This document shows, piece by piece, positions 1-12,715 of a stretch of DNA of 64,000 nucleotides (the first letter of the stretch is position 1; each line of letters begins with the position of its first letter). A program made the translations under genes and the position numbers. Under the pieces are notes generated by a model. It worked only from the letters and a program-made list of their open reading frames with translations, had not been told where the DNA came from and ran no database searches. Source of the stretch: Sparassis latifolia (Eukaryota > Basidiomycota > Agaricomycetes > Polyporales > Sparassidaceae); assembly GCA_018466975.1 (NCBI GenBank), contig CM031562.1, positions 1,488,001-1,552,000 on the forward strand. The letters run 5' to 3'.

Positions 1-181
1 ACAGCTTTCCTTTCACCGATTTAATTCTTGGACGTGTAAGAGAGGAGGGTCGTTCTAGTGATAGGATGCGATGCAAAGAAGTGTCCAGGGTATGATTATG
101 CGTAAAATACAGGTTGCAAGTGCAAGTAAGGTGATAGCGAATGCAATAAAGATGAGAGATCGACGATTCTGTCGTACGCAA

Positions 182-3100
182 CTAGTACTCTTCTTCCTCT
201 TCCTCTACACCTTCTACTATCGGCGCCGGCTCCGGTTTTTGTTCTTGCTGTGGCTCAAGGTTGCGGAGACGCATCTCCACAAGGAACTCTTTGTCACGGA
301 TGCTTTGTGACCATGATGCAACAACCTTCGACAACAACAGGGCGCCGTGCGACAGTCCTGCTGCGGTGAAAAGACTTGGATACAGGTGGACAACTGCGGC
401 ATAAAGTGAGCCAGAAGTAGGAATCTGAAACAGAGCCGCACTCACAAAGGAAGTTATCGCCGATCGGTAGCGACAACACCTGACGCAGGCCCCATAGAGC
501 GCCAGGGGGCATCAAGAGCGCACCGAGGAGACCAAGCGTCACAGGGAAGATCACATCCTGCGTCGCCTTGATGGGGTCGGGATGTGTCCACCCATTTCGC
601 CGGATCTTGAAAAGCTCTTGTCAGAAATTGGTCCAACAACAACAGTGGACTAACCTGTTCAATTCCCGTGATAATCCTCGAAGTAGGTTCTGCTCGCATT
701 GTTCGAAGGAAGATTTGGGTGAAGAGCAAACCCGTTGCCCACATGTCGACGATACGAATCCGCACTTCCTGGACCGGATGCAACATGTGTCGAAGGGGCT
801 GAACCGTGTAGAACTCTATGACGAGGGCAAAAAGTGTCGGGATGACAAAACCAAGGAAGACAGCCATGTATGACGTCTTGGCGATCCACAGAAGACTTCG
901 CTTAGCCAGATACAAAGGCCATTCCGCGCGAGGCTCGTCACCACCTCTCCGTTGACGACGTTTGTCCAGACGATCAATAGCATTCGCCACAAGCCAACAG
1001 GACCACAGGAGGTAAAAACCTGTGATGAACGAATAGCCATCATGGACTTCGCGTGATATGAACAATTTGAAGAAACTCCGTCCCAGGAGTATTGGTAGAG
1101 CAAGTGTCAGTGCCAACATCATAGAGCCGATCGTCCAAACGCATACGATGAATGCCGCGATTCTGTACCTGAAATGAGGAGGGATGTACGCGACCGTGTA
1201 ATCAGTCTTGATGCTTCTCTTTGCCTTCTCCGCCTCCGCATCTTGGACGGCAATCGAGGCGGCTTGTTCTTCACCCAAAGGAAGTCCGTTCTCATTGACT
1301 TCAGCAGTGGCTGGCACATCCTTGGCAATCACGACGTTATCGCTGTTTGGGACTCGCCAGAAGCTGCCATCATGCACGGCCTCCGCGTCATCCATCTGGA
1401 TCTCGGATGTCATAACCAACATCCTCCACGACCAATGATTGGGAGTGAACTCCTCAGAAGGGTAGCGATCACCAAACATGTACGACGTGAGACGCAGCTG
1501 TCTTGACAGATATTTCCATAGGTAGATTCCGAACTCTCGTAGCACCTTCTTGGGCCGGAAGTAATGCATCGTGTATGGCAGGGCAAAGTGTAGGAAGAGC
1601 AAATCGATTGGAACATTCGACAATGGTTCACTGTTTGAACATGATCAGATACGAAACCGGCGAGGAAGTTTGAAGTCGCACCGAATTCTCCATCTGAATG
1701 GCAGAACCGTCCCGCTGAACAGCCGTAGGACGCCAGAGACAGTGCCGACCGAGGCTGACACTACAAAGCCATACATAACAGCACTCACAAGAAGCTTTCG
1801 CACTTGCACGAGAGTGGGTCGCTCAAGAATATCGCGGATTGGATGGAAGTTCTGGTCCTGGGGATCTTTGATGAACCACATAGACCCAGGGCGCATGATT
1901 GCCCTGCATCCTGCGAGGAGGACTGCAAAGTGATACCTGGATGAAGACATGAGATGATGAGCATACAACGATTGGCCTTCAACATACATGAACATTGTCC
2001 CCATCACCCAATGGTAAAACGTTGTAGTGATCGGGGCAAGCCTGAGGAATGCCAACCTGTCTCGCATGTCACCTTGAGGCATAAGCCAGGTCGCACTCAA
2101 ATCCAACATCACTCCACATCCCAGGGGAAAGATGACCAGCTCGACAATTATAAAGGAAGCCACCTAGGAAGACGTTAAGCATGTGTAGTGAGCGCTCCGC
2201 GCACACTCGTACCTTAACCACAATCAGCTGTTGTCGAACAGCGCTGCGGACAGCACGTCCTGCAGATCTGACACTTGCGATATTCAGGATGTTCAGATAG
2301 ATCGCTATAAGTAAACCCAGCACAGAGTATCCTAGAACAGTCGCAAAAACTTTCTCCGGTGTTCCATTTCCCGTGGCAAGACGCAGCCAGATGAACTTCC
2401 CTTCGTTGTACTGAGTTCGCATTGCCTTCCCGATGGGTGCGAAAACTAGTTCAATACGACGCAAAGTATCGGAGTGATCCTCTAGCATGCGAACAAGAAA
2501 CGAAGTGGATGTTCTAGCCTGTGCTTCACGCGCAGCAGTATCGGAAATGTAGCGGAACTGACACAGACCTATGAGCTGTAATCAGGCGAACTTGTCATCA
2601 TACGTACCATATGCTGGCACGACTCCGAGATTTGAGTAGCTCGTTCGTGCCCTACCGCTGATGCCAGTACATTGTCCGCACGCTGTAGACCAATTGATGC
2701 CAAGTCCACAGCCCACGGGAAAAAAGATTGTCTAATCCACAGAATAATGAAATCAACCACGGGGTCCGTGACAAGCCTGATCAATCGCAGAGGCAACTGT
2801 AGGATCTGCACAGACCGTCGCGGATTCAACTGCATTGGGTGTGAGATAACGATTGTGTCGTAAAACCAAATGAAAACACGCACAGAAAGTAAAGCCGTGC
2901 ACTTGCCAAGCGTAAAAGGTAACCAGACGCCAACTCCAATGCTAGCATCGAGGATGAAAGTCACTAATGTCGCCTGTTGGTTAATCAGTGGTATGCGACG
3001 TAGAGCGATGAGAGTATCCCGCACATTTTGTAGGACAATCAACAGCGGTCCCCTCAATCCAATTGCTAACGAGACGTATAAGCCCGTTACAGGTTAAGGC

Positions 3101-5372
3101 TCGACACTATATCTTACCTTCCATTGCACCATCCATCTCATTCTCGTTTACATCCACCTCGTCGTTTGGCCGGGGTGGACGGGGTGGACGGGGCTGCCGG
3201 TCAAAGAATACGAGATTTCGCGCCCCAGGAGCAGCCATTCTTTCAGCTAGGAGTCTATCTTCTTCCATCACCTCTCTCAGGTCTCTGATCTCTACTCCCA
3301 TAGCTTCCGCGTCCCACTCCTCGTCCGCGTCTTGGGGATCGTGGTCGGACCAACGATACACCTCACCTTCGTCGTCGGCCTCCGGTCCACCGGCATCGAC
3401 TTCCTCTTCCTCTGCATCTCCCTGCTTAATTGGATTCGCAAAATACAACTGGCTATCCGCTTCCATATCGGCTTTGCCATTCTCAGACAGGGTATCATCA
3501 TGGAAGTAACCGGACAACTTGGATGGACCAGCTTCGAATTCTTCCGGTGCACGATACGTTGCTAGACTCGGTGAGGCCGGAGGGGTGTCGCTGCGACTTC
3601 GGGACGCACTTGCGGACGGAGATGCACCTAACGATGGAGGGAGTGTGACACTGGGAAGAGGGGGACGTCGCAAATTGCCTGGAGTTTCAGCAGGCGGAGT
3701 TGGGAGGGAAGGTATGCGAGTAAAACTGAATTCCTCGATGCTGTCCAGTAGTGGCTGTGCGGCAGACAAGCTATCTTCCACCTTTGTTGACGTAGACGAT
3801 TGTGATGAAGGCGCATCCGCGGAATGCCAACTATGAGGAAAGGATCGCTCTGCGATGTCGGTTGGGATATCTGAAGTGGAACGTAAAATAGGTGGCGCAA
3901 AGGTGAACTGACTCTGCTCAGTAACAGAATCAGCTGCCATCGAGTCATCTTCTGAAGTAGCTACGGTAGATTGCTCAATTGTGGGTGCCCTGAAAGTAAA
4001 CTGAGTTTGCTCAGATGGCAGGTTAAGAGACGAGGTTGAGGGTTGCTCAGGCCAACGGAACTGCCGCAGCCTTGTCTCCTCTCGTGCCCTCCATTCAGCG
4101 ATGAAATCTTCCTCGTCGATATCAGACCCAATGGTGACCGATTGTTCCGAGGTTCGCCTCCAGTGGTCTGGACGGTAACGTAAACCGTGACGGTCGCGAT
4201 GCTCTACACGTTTGCCCTTCTCCCTGCGTGTAACGCCAGACTGACGTGCCGTTGATTCATCGTCCATGCGACGGACCCTCTTGTGAGGACTGCGATTGGC
4301 CGCTTCGTCACTCTTATCGGTCTTCTCGTGAGAATCACCCGGAACTGGCTGGTCAGGTACAGGTGGATTCCGAGTATTATTGAGCCATACGCGTTGCCAA
4401 ACCCCGTCGTCTTCACGTACTGGCTGTGCTGGGTCCGGTAATCTAGGGATTTCTGGGGGTTGTTGAGCAGCTTCCTGCTCTGGAACGGCTGGCTGCGGAG
4501 GTTCGTCAATTCCTTCAGCATCCTCGAAGACACCTGGGCGTGCATTCTGCGAGATCCACTCGCGGAGAAGGAAGACGGCAACAAACACAAGCACAATCAT
4601 TGACGCCACAATTTGACCCGCGACGATGTCCGAAGATACCGCACGAACGACAGGATGCGACAAGAGTGATTGTGGCGAAGTCGCATTTGCTGCAGTGCTG
4701 TTTGATGATAGCGAGGTCATATTACGCGCAACTATGCTAAAGCCGCCTAGTTCATGTGGTCGCGGAAGGTCGCTGAGCATCCAAGCACTGTCGCACCGCA
4801 TGGACTGTCAGGAGACTCCCTCTGGAGAGCTGCCACATCACGCACATAAAATCACCCATGGCGAAGTACAGCCGCCAAGTCCAGATGGTAACCCAAGGCA
4901 ATACCGCTAGCCACATTGTTCCCACCACGATTGAACGGATGCCAAGAAAAAGGATCGATATCAGTTGACGAAATATTTGTCGAACGAGCAACCAAGGAGG
5001 TAACGTCTTTGGCATGTCTTTCGAATAAACTGCGCAACTGCATCAGGGTGAAGAACTGAAGTGACACACGAATCTATCCACCTTTCGTGAAGGCGTACGG
5101 ATGCTTGCAGACATCGCAAGTCTGTTTCTTGCTGTGTGCCAACCATGTGGTTAAACTGTGTATGATAAGGGCGTGTCTGCGGTTGAAGACGAAGCGGGGG
5201 CTCACCAATCTTGATGTATGTAGCGTATGGTACCAGAACATTTGCAAGGGTAGAATAGAGGTTGGTCTGGTTCTGCGGGACCGCTGCAAATGCGACACGT
5301 ATCTGCAAATAAGTGAGCGACTTCCTCGTGCACCAACATAGAACGTGCATACACACCTTGTTCTTCCTGCAT
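182..5372 (-). CDS. SSM4: Doa10/SSM4 (MARCH6-type) ER E3 ubiquitin ligase
   Basis: Large polytopic RING-CH E3 ligase expected in the ER and inner nuclear membrane, where it ubiquitinates misfolded membrane and soluble proteins for ERAD. The start is the ATG at 5372-5370 (MQEEQ), whose exon is spliced to the RINGv motif. Across three small exons (about 5372-5085) I read C-R-I-C, then C-K-C-S-G, then H-Q-D-C split by an intron, then C-D-V-C-K-H-P-Y, so all eight zinc ligands are present. After the first membrane segments comes a long acidic, Ser/Pro-rich cytosolic loop (exon 4801-3107), then many hydrophobic segments in exons at about 3057-2569, 2488-2069, 2163-1645 and 1623-590. The C-terminus is an acidic Glu-rich tail ending at the TAG at 184-182. 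This order (N-terminal RINGv, about a dozen or more membrane spans, acidic loop) is that of Doa10. Individual introns in the C-terminal half were not all fixed. Confidence 0.93.
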
Positions 5373-5684
5373 AGAGAAATTTCGTGCAATATATGGACTC
5401 GAATAAGAATAGAGTACGGATTAAAGTATGACCTTCAATGTATTAGTTTGACCAGCAATGCGTTGACACGAAAGACAGAGAGGCCAGATGCCCTTGGTGG
5501 TTGCGAATAAGGGACACAGTGGAGAAGTGGTGTCTCGGAGACGCGCGAATGGTCAAAAATGTCATGTTACGTAAGGGAACTATGGCGCCTCCGGAGCCAG
5601 ACTCTCGGCTCCCTTCGAGGCCTGCAATGGTAACAACTTGAAGCCGTTCATCGCGGTCTTTATTCCTACTAATAACTGTGGGCA
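5373..5684. other. Intergenic, divergent promoters of SSM4 and the HD-domain gene
   Basis: About 310 bp between two divergently transcribed genes. It must hold both promoters. I see no clear TATA box, repeat or additional ORF. Confidence 0.5.
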
Positions 5685-6977
5685 ATGATTGGGGAAAACC
5701 CCCAGGGTCGTGCAGAAACAACCAACGCAAGCCGTGTTTTCCCTCCTCTCTATGTCTCCACCGGGGACGTATCCATTGATAGGCTCGCCTTTTTCCACAT
5801 ATTGGAAAGACTGAAGGTGAGCCTTGTGATTGATGCTTTGACATAGTGAAAAACTGAAAAACGTCGACACTTTTTTTTCGCACGCAACAGACTCAGAAAC
5901 GGACTGGATGGGTCGACCACAAGGTCTTCTTGACGCAGTTCCCAGAATCTCATTCATTTGTTTATGTTTGAGCAGGTTCCTGCCCCAGAAAGGTGACTAT
6001 CAGATTGTTTTAATGAAACGTAGTTGTGTCTGCCGGCGATGCCGGAGGCATCACTCCAGTTAATACCTTGTTTATGAATATTGTCTTGACCTATGTCCCA
6101 GCTTTCACTCGTCTCTTCGTAGCTTGCCGTACTCATGAGTTTATACAATTTATTCAGCATTTCCGATCATATGTATAGAATGGCAATGCTTGCAATGTGC
6201 TCATCCGATGCTCGTCTTGACTCGTCAAAGTGAGCGTTTATCTCCGTCCACCATCTGTCAGTACGCGTGATGTCTACTCAGATGTGTGATGATGTGTCTT
6301 GTCCACGATCTCGCTGAAGCACAGGGTGAGTTGTTTCAGCGACTCCCTTAGCTACGCAACTGACATTCATTTGTCCTATATCTTACAGTAGGTGATATCG
6401 CACCGCGTGAAGGCATGCCAAAGGCTGAAAAGAGACGCTTGGAAGCGGTATGTTTTCTCGATCACCGCAACGCGTCATGAATTTGAATTTGAGCTCCTAC
6501 TTATTTACCAGGAAGCGATGCACAACTTCGTTCATGATATGCTTCACAACAGCGCTGCCGCTCAGCGCATAGAAGCTCTCTGGAAGGTATAGCTGCCTTC
6601 ATTTGCTCGGCGGACGCATCCAATGGTATCCGTGGCACAGGAATACGAAGACGGCGAGAGTGATGAAGCCCGCTTTGTCAAAGGTGCGTAACCAACAGCC
6701 AATACTCTTGCTACTTTCGAATGTTCAAAAAATCACCCTTGCTGTGTCATCATACAGATCTTGACAGATTCGAGATGGCTTCACAAGGTAAATTGTTTCA
6801 CTTGAGTCGCAGTACGTTTATAGCTGGACCCTCGATTCGGTTTCAGCGTCAGAATACGAGAGGAAGCATTCTATGCAATTACAGCCCTTCCTCGATACTA
6901 GTCTTCCGTTCGTCCAACATCCCGAAGTGACAAGATGGGGACAAGATCTTATTGCCGAACGAGAGAGGATGCGTTAA
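5685..6977 (+). CDS. HDDC2/YGK1-type HD-domain 5'-deoxynucleotidase
   Basis: Metal-dependent HD-domain phosphohydrolase of the HDDC2 (YfbR-like) family, which removes phosphate from deoxynucleoside 5'-monophosphates. It is cut by many small introns, so no long ORF shows it. Exons read in order: MIGENPQGRAE...RLAFFHILERLK (5685-5795), TQKRTGWVDHK, VPAPES, ISDHMYRMAMLAM, KCVMMCLVHDLAEAQ, VGDIAPREGMPK, EAMHNFVHDML, EYEDGESDEARFVK, DLDRFEMASQ, then a last exon ending at TAA 6975-6977. The HD metal site is visible: His in SDHMYR, His-Asp in LVHDLAE, and the later Asp in KDLDRFE. The length of about 240 residues suits the family. The intron after VPAPES is about 160 bp, longer than its neighbours. 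The start ATG at 5685 is the only in-frame Met upstream of the conserved FFHILERLK. Confidence 0.88.
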
Positions 6978-7317
6978 ATGACATTTTGCGCGCGAGGCAA
7001 ATTGCTGTAGCTTTAAACATTCGAAGGACATATATCACTCGGTCAGCGACACTTGTATTATACTGCCCCTGAGATATGTCTTGTAGCCGCTTTCGTGCGC
7101 ATCTCATCTGGACCGAGCTGCGCTGAGCGTAGTCTTCCCATGCAGAGACTCTCTAGATCTGCTTCAACCTTCGTGCGCGCCCAGGATATCCGTGTCTGAC
7201 GCTGAGCGATGAGCGCTACTACGAGATTCACGATCGATCGAAAAATTGAAGTATATCCGACTCTTGTCACGGTGTAGGCTAACCCGGCAATTGGCTGTAT
7301 CTGAATTTCTCCCAGCC
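6978..7317. other. Intergenic / ATIC promoter
   Basis: About 340 bp between the end of the HD-domain gene and the ATIC start codon. No ORF or motif that I can support. Confidence 0.5.
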
Positions 7318-9523
7318 ATGGCTGTGCCAATTGGTAGGCATTGCACTCACCATGCAGTACGGTGTTGATTTTGGTAGGCTCACACGTCTCATCAAGCTTT
7401 GCTCTCCGTATACGACAAGGCAAATCTAGTCGACTTCGCAAGCGGGCTCCATGCAGCCGGAGTGCGTCTCTTGGGATCAGGAGGTACCGCGAAGAAAATC
7501 CGGGAGGCTGGAATTCCCATAGAGTGCATTCTCTTGGACATGCTTCCTTCTCTCACTCACTAACGGTGGTGGTCGTAGAGATGTTTCGGACATCACAAAA
7601 GCGCCCGAGATGCTCGGAGGGAGGGTGAAGACCCTGCATCCGACAGTACACGGTGGTGAGCACTGTTGCATTATATACTTCCGAACTGCAGATGGATGAA
7701 GTCGCACGTCAACCATTCAAAGGCATCCTTGCAAGATCCATCCCCTCCGACGAGCAAGACCTCAAAGCGCAGTCAATCTCGCCCATTTCCATTGTTGTGT
7801 GCAATCTGTACCCTTTCACTTCGACCATTGCGCGACCAGGATGCACGCTCACTGATGCTGTTGAGGAGATCGACATCGGCGGAGTGACTCTCCTTCGTGC
7901 AGCGGCGAAGAACCACGAGCGTGTTTCCGTGCTCTCAGACCCCTCGGATTACACCGAGTTCCTCGATGCTTGGAACAAGGGTGACGGAGATGTTGGCCAA
8001 TCGATTCGCAGCAAGCTTGCATTGAAGGCGTTCGAGATGACGGCGAAGTATGATGATGCTATCAGCGGTTATTTCAGGGTGCAGTACGCCTCTGCAGGAT
8101 TGCCGTCGGAGAAGCTTGCCGGACCTGTGCAGCGCATGACACTGAGGTATGGTGCCAACCCTCACCAGAAGCCTGCTCAGGCGTATGTTACTGAGGGAGA
8201 GTTGCCATTCAAGGGTAAGTAGGACACTCCAGTGTTGCTACTCTTGCGGCTTCACAGCGCTCCCTTCTACCAACAGCCCTGTGCGGTTCACCTGGCTATA
8301 TTAATCTGCTCGATGCTCTTAATGCGTATGCTCTCGTTAAGGAGCTGCAGGAAGCGCTCAACCTCCCCGCTGCCGCATCTTTCAAGCACGTATCTCCTGC
8401 TGGCGCAGCTGTCGGAGTCGCGCTTGACGAGACCGAGAAGAAGGTGTACGGTGTTGATGACCTCAAGGAACCTCTCACCCCGCTCGCATGTGCCTATGCG
8501 CGCGCTCGCGGTGTGTTTCCAGTCAACTGCCTTTTTTCACGAGGCTGACGGCAGCACACAGGCGCGGATCGCATGTCCTCGTTCGGAGACTTCATCGCGC
8601 TCTCCGCACCCTGTGATCTGGCCACTGCACGCGTCATCTCGCGTGAAGTTTCAGACGGAATCATAGCTCCAGGTTATTCTACCGAGGCACTTGACGTTCT
8701 CTCAAAGAAGAAGGGGGGCAAGTACTGCGTGCTTCAGGTAGCAACACCTCCTTGCTCCGATATTCCACTTATTAACAACCTTCTAGATTGACCCGTCATA
8801 CCAGCCGGCAGAAGTCGAGACGAGGCAGGTCTATGGCGTCCACATGCAACAAAAGCGCAACGACGCGAAGATCGACGCGAGTCTCTTCCAGAATATCGTC
8901 ACCAAGAACAAAGCGGTTCGCTTCCTCTTCCGGCTATCGTAGAGGCTATTCTCACTAATTTCGTTCTGCAGCTGCCTGCACAAGCACGGACTGATCTAAT
9001 CGTCGCGACTCTCGCGCTCAAGTACACGCAATCCAATAGCGTCGCGTACGCCTACCGCGGCGCTATTGTCGGCATCGGCGCCGGCCAGCAATCGCGCATT
9101 CACTGCACGCGTCTCGCGGGCACGAAGGCCGATCTCTGGTGGCTGCGCCACCACCCCCGTGTGCTCGCCCTACCCTTCAAGAAGGGCGTCAAGCGCGCGG
9201 AGAAGGCGAACGCTATCGACCTCTTCGTCAGCGGCGAGGTCCTCGAGGGCGCGGAGAAGGCGCAGTGGGAGAGCCTCTTCGAGGAGGTGCCGCAGCCGCT
9301 CAGCGCGGAGGAGCGTGCGAGCTACGGCAAGCAGCTCGACGGCGTGGCGTGCTCCAGCGACGCGTTCTTCCCCTTTCCCGACAACGTGCACCGTGCTAGG
9401 AGGAGTGGGGTGAAGTACCTGGCGGCGCCAAGTGGAAGCGTGATGGATGTGGAGTGCATCAAGGCTGCTGATGAGCACGATATGGTGTTTGCGCACACGT
9501 CAATCAGGCTGTTCCACCACTAG
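7318..9523 (+). CDS. ADE16: Bifunctional AICAR transformylase / IMP cyclohydrolase (ATIC)
   Basis: Catalyses the last two steps of de novo purine synthesis, AICAR to FAICAR (10-formyl-THF dependent) and FAICAR to IMP, in the cytosol. Exon 1 is only 16 bases, ATG at 7318 to 7333 (MAVPI). It is spliced at 7397 to [18 protein letters not shown], the IMP cyclohydrolase (MGS-like) N-terminus with [39 protein letters not shown] and CNLYPF. The AICARFT half has the catalytic KHVSPAGAA motif near 8385, then [13 protein letters not shown], the [16 protein letters not shown] substrate loop (about 9072-9122) and [10 protein letters not shown]. It ends [11 protein letters not shown] at the TAG 9521-9523. 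About eight exons; every family block is intact, so the gene looks functional. The symbol follows yeast ADE16/ADE17. Confidence 0.95.
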
Positions 9524-9815
9524 TTGCAGACGATGAAACGAAAGTTGCGGGAGTGCGGAAGTGTCACAAATGTATCTGACAACAGTGAAGTTGCAATAAT
9601 GTATCACTCGAGTCTAACGATCTCCCATTATGGTGATCCAAACAATGTCATGTCGACCACACAATCACGGTTGCATGAACAAGACATCGCTAATTACAGT
9701 GATTAGCGACATGGGGTATGGAACGAACATGGCGGTGACCTGACAATCAGTGCTCCGTCCAGTCCAATGGAGCAGCTTCGAATACAGGGGCCAAATCCTG
9801 CAGTACAGTCTTGCA
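9524..9815. other. Intergenic between convergent ATIC and zinc-finger genes
   Basis: Convergent 3' ends. No coding signal seen. Confidence 0.5.
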
Positions 9816-12023
9816 TTACAGAGCGACTACGGCAATGGGACTCGCCGTTTCGTCTACACTCTTCTTTCTATGCACGTTCATATGGCGCGACAGCTGATCC
9901 GGCCGTGCGAACGATTTCGCGCAGTCAGGTTCCGTGCACTGGTACGGACGAGCGCCTGTGTGTGTACGCAGCTGCGAAGATTGCGGACAATTAGTCCATA
10001 AAGATTTAAAAAAAGAGCAGACGTACATGCTTCGACAGGTTCGATGACTCTGCGAATGCCCTGCACGATATTCAACATCACTTCGGTGATTGAGGTTTCC
10101 AGATTTTTTTGCTGCTCACCTCTCGCAGTATGTGCATTTGAAGGGTCGGTGCCCGTTATGCGTGCGCTTGTGGATAGTGAGTGCACCTGTGATGGCAAAG
10201 GCCTTGCCACATCCGGGGAAGTCACAAACGTACGGCTCTGCATGACCAGTAAGGTCAGCCAGACGAACGAAAATTGTATCGCATTTACTCGCTTTCTTGC
10301 GTGTGGCGACGCATGTGCTGCGCAAGTGTCGCCGCCTCGGAGAAATTCTGGCTGCAAATCTTGCACTGGAAGGGACGATGACCTGTGTGACTCTGCAACA
10401 ATCAATGCATCAACGCTGCACATGACAATTTCGGGGATGGAAACGCTCCCACCTGTAAATGTCGCAAAATTTTCTGCTTACTGGCGAAACCGTGCTCGCC
10501 ATGGCGGGAGCAGCCTTCCCAGTGACAATCATAGTGAGCCTTACCCCCACCGACGTGGGTCGCAGTAATATGCACGGTCAGATCGTCGCATGACGAAAAG
10601 GATTGTCCGCAGCCTTCCCATCCACAGATGTGCGAGGACGGTGCAGAGCAGTCGTGCTCAGGCAGCGGAGTCGGCGGTCCATGCATGGGCGAAGCGGGCG
10701 CCAAGATGGGCGCGGACGGTGCGGTAGTCATGGAATGAGCGTCGGGCGTGGAAAGCGGGGATATATTGGACGTTAGTGAAAAGGTCCCTAGAGTTTCATC
10801 TTGCTTGGACGAGCGGGTCGGAAGCCCCAGATGGTGTTCGAGTAAATGGCTGGCAAGGACCTCCATCACGCTGTCGACTGCATTCCCGGTGGACGGACCC
10901 GGGATAGACTGCGGCGTCGGGTAGACCTGGCAGTCTGCCCACATGCACGAGAGCGAGTTGGGGTCCATGTTGGCGGCCACAGCTTGCTGCAGTGCCTGCG
11001 CTGACTTGGGAGCAGGAATAGGGACAGAAGACAAAGACTCCGCAGGGAGCGGCGACGGCAAACGCAGATGGGTGAGATTGACATGGCCGACCAGCTCGGA
11101 AAGAGAGGTGAACGTTTCCGAGCAATTACCCCACATGCACTTCATTGCTGAAGACTGGTTCTCCTGGGTCTGAGGGACTTGAACTTCCGCGCTAGGCAAA
11201 TACAGAGGGGGCTGGTGATGTAGATGCTGCGTCATGGGCTCGGTGAGTCCTTGACTCTTCTGCGGCGCTGTCGCGGGAGAAGGATGGATCGATGCATTTG
11301 GGATAATATGGGGGAAGAGCGGTGGGTTGCTACTACTGCCTGCTTGTGAACGGCTCATACGCGGATCGGCTCCGGGGCTGCCACAAAGAAGAGCTTCCAG
11401 GGTAGCAGTATCCCAGGTGAATCCGGGAGTATTCGGAGCCACGTCCGTAGGAAAAGAGCGAGGCTGAGAGAAATACTCATGAAAATCCGTGCAGCACTCG
11501 AACTGAACAAAGGGACAGGTTAATAGTCCGTTGCCCACACCAAATCTGGATGTCGACGCACAAAGTCTTCAAGCGAAGTGCAGTCCGCACCATCGTGGCA
11601 CGGCTCATTTGCACGATGATTCTCGTTGCAAGGAGGGTCTTGGTGATGTGCATCATTGCAAGGTACAACCACACACTGATCAGTGCACTCAGGTGTCAAT
11701 CCGACGGTGCAAGGAGCATCCGCGCACTCCTGGACGCACTCCTCGCAAGCGAGCGGAGCAACACCGCCATGCTCAGCGCAGTGGCAGACCGGGTCACTGC
11801 TTGTACTCGAACGAAAACGAGGGTCGGCCATCGCCTCGAGGACAGCCTCGTTAGTAGTCCTGAGTGCAGAAAACTGCTGATATCTCGAAAACGAGACAGT
11901 GGATGAAGCAGAAGAAAAGCAGGGGGAATGAGGCGGCGGGGAATATCGAGAGGTTGCGATGGAGAGCGGATGAAGGAAAAAGTTAGTGGGAGATAGCGGG
12001 GCACTTTCTGATGAGGCACCCAT
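9816..12023 (-). CDS. C2H2 zinc-finger transcription factor, Zap1-like
   Basis: Nuclear DNA-binding regulator. Exon 1 (start ATG 12023-12021, [12 protein letters not shown]) holds a Cys/His-rich stretch ([34 protein letters not shown]) that looks like a metal-sensing region. It is joined by a short intron to [11 protein letters not shown] and a Pro/Ser-rich linker. Zinc fingers follow: CMWGNC...HVNLTH near 11100, a degenerate CMWADC...[19 protein letters not shown].., then a C-terminal cluster [35 protein letters not shown], and a last finger ending SRHMNVH. The C-terminal finger series GHRPF.C / [14 protein letters not shown] / GARPYQC resembles yeast Zap1 and its fungal relatives, which activate zinc-uptake genes under zinc limitation. 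The zinc-response role is inference. At least five exons. Confidence 0.85.
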
Positions 12024-12715
12024 GTTGCAATACAACTACACAGAAGGAGTACCCGTCCAGTCACCATCCAGTCACCGCGGCGCATACCCGTTGCTTACGT
12101 CATCCATAAACTTCCCTTTTAGGACGGACACCGAAACTCCAGCCAATCAGGGAGGTCCTGTCTGGCCAATTAGCTCCGCGCTCTTCTCGAACGAAGTCGA
12201 CGGCGACCTCGGTCCGCGTCCTTTGCATATCCACCACTCACAACCTGAGAGTATCCCGAAGCCCGGCATGAAAACTTTGAAGATCTTCAGTTCTGCCGAG
12301 GGTAGAAACCGGTGGTCATAATTGCGCAAACGGTAGCCGCAATTAATGTCCGTGCTCCCGCACGAATCCAATCTTCTATGTACCCAAGGTAGAGCGTGAA
12401 CAAGTCCACACTCGTGTGCAATAGATCAATTTGATGAGTTGCTATTTCTCCATTCCTACGCAGAGGCATCTCATTTTACATTTCGACAATTTTGAAGGCG
12501 CATTGCTTGAAGTAGACTTCTGTCACACGACATATCGATTTGAAAGAACGAGGCGAGAGCACGCGCCAAAACCATTCAAACGATGAACCGATGGTGCACT
12601 GGACGTTTGGGAAGAATGCACATCTGTGACTTCGTCGCCGATCCCGTGGTTAAGCTGATACGAGGCAGTTCTCAGCGATGTCTCAGCACGATGATCATTG
12701 GCAATTGCATCGCCG
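12024..12715. other. Intergenic, promoter of the zinc-finger gene
   Basis: About 690 bp between two minus-strand genes. The short ORFs here have no recognisable protein features. Nothing else seen. Confidence 0.5.

Noticed and set aside
7653..8222. ATIC starting at 7653
   Set aside because: That ATG-like start is inside an intron; conserved ALLSVYDK and LGSGGTAKK exons lie upstream.
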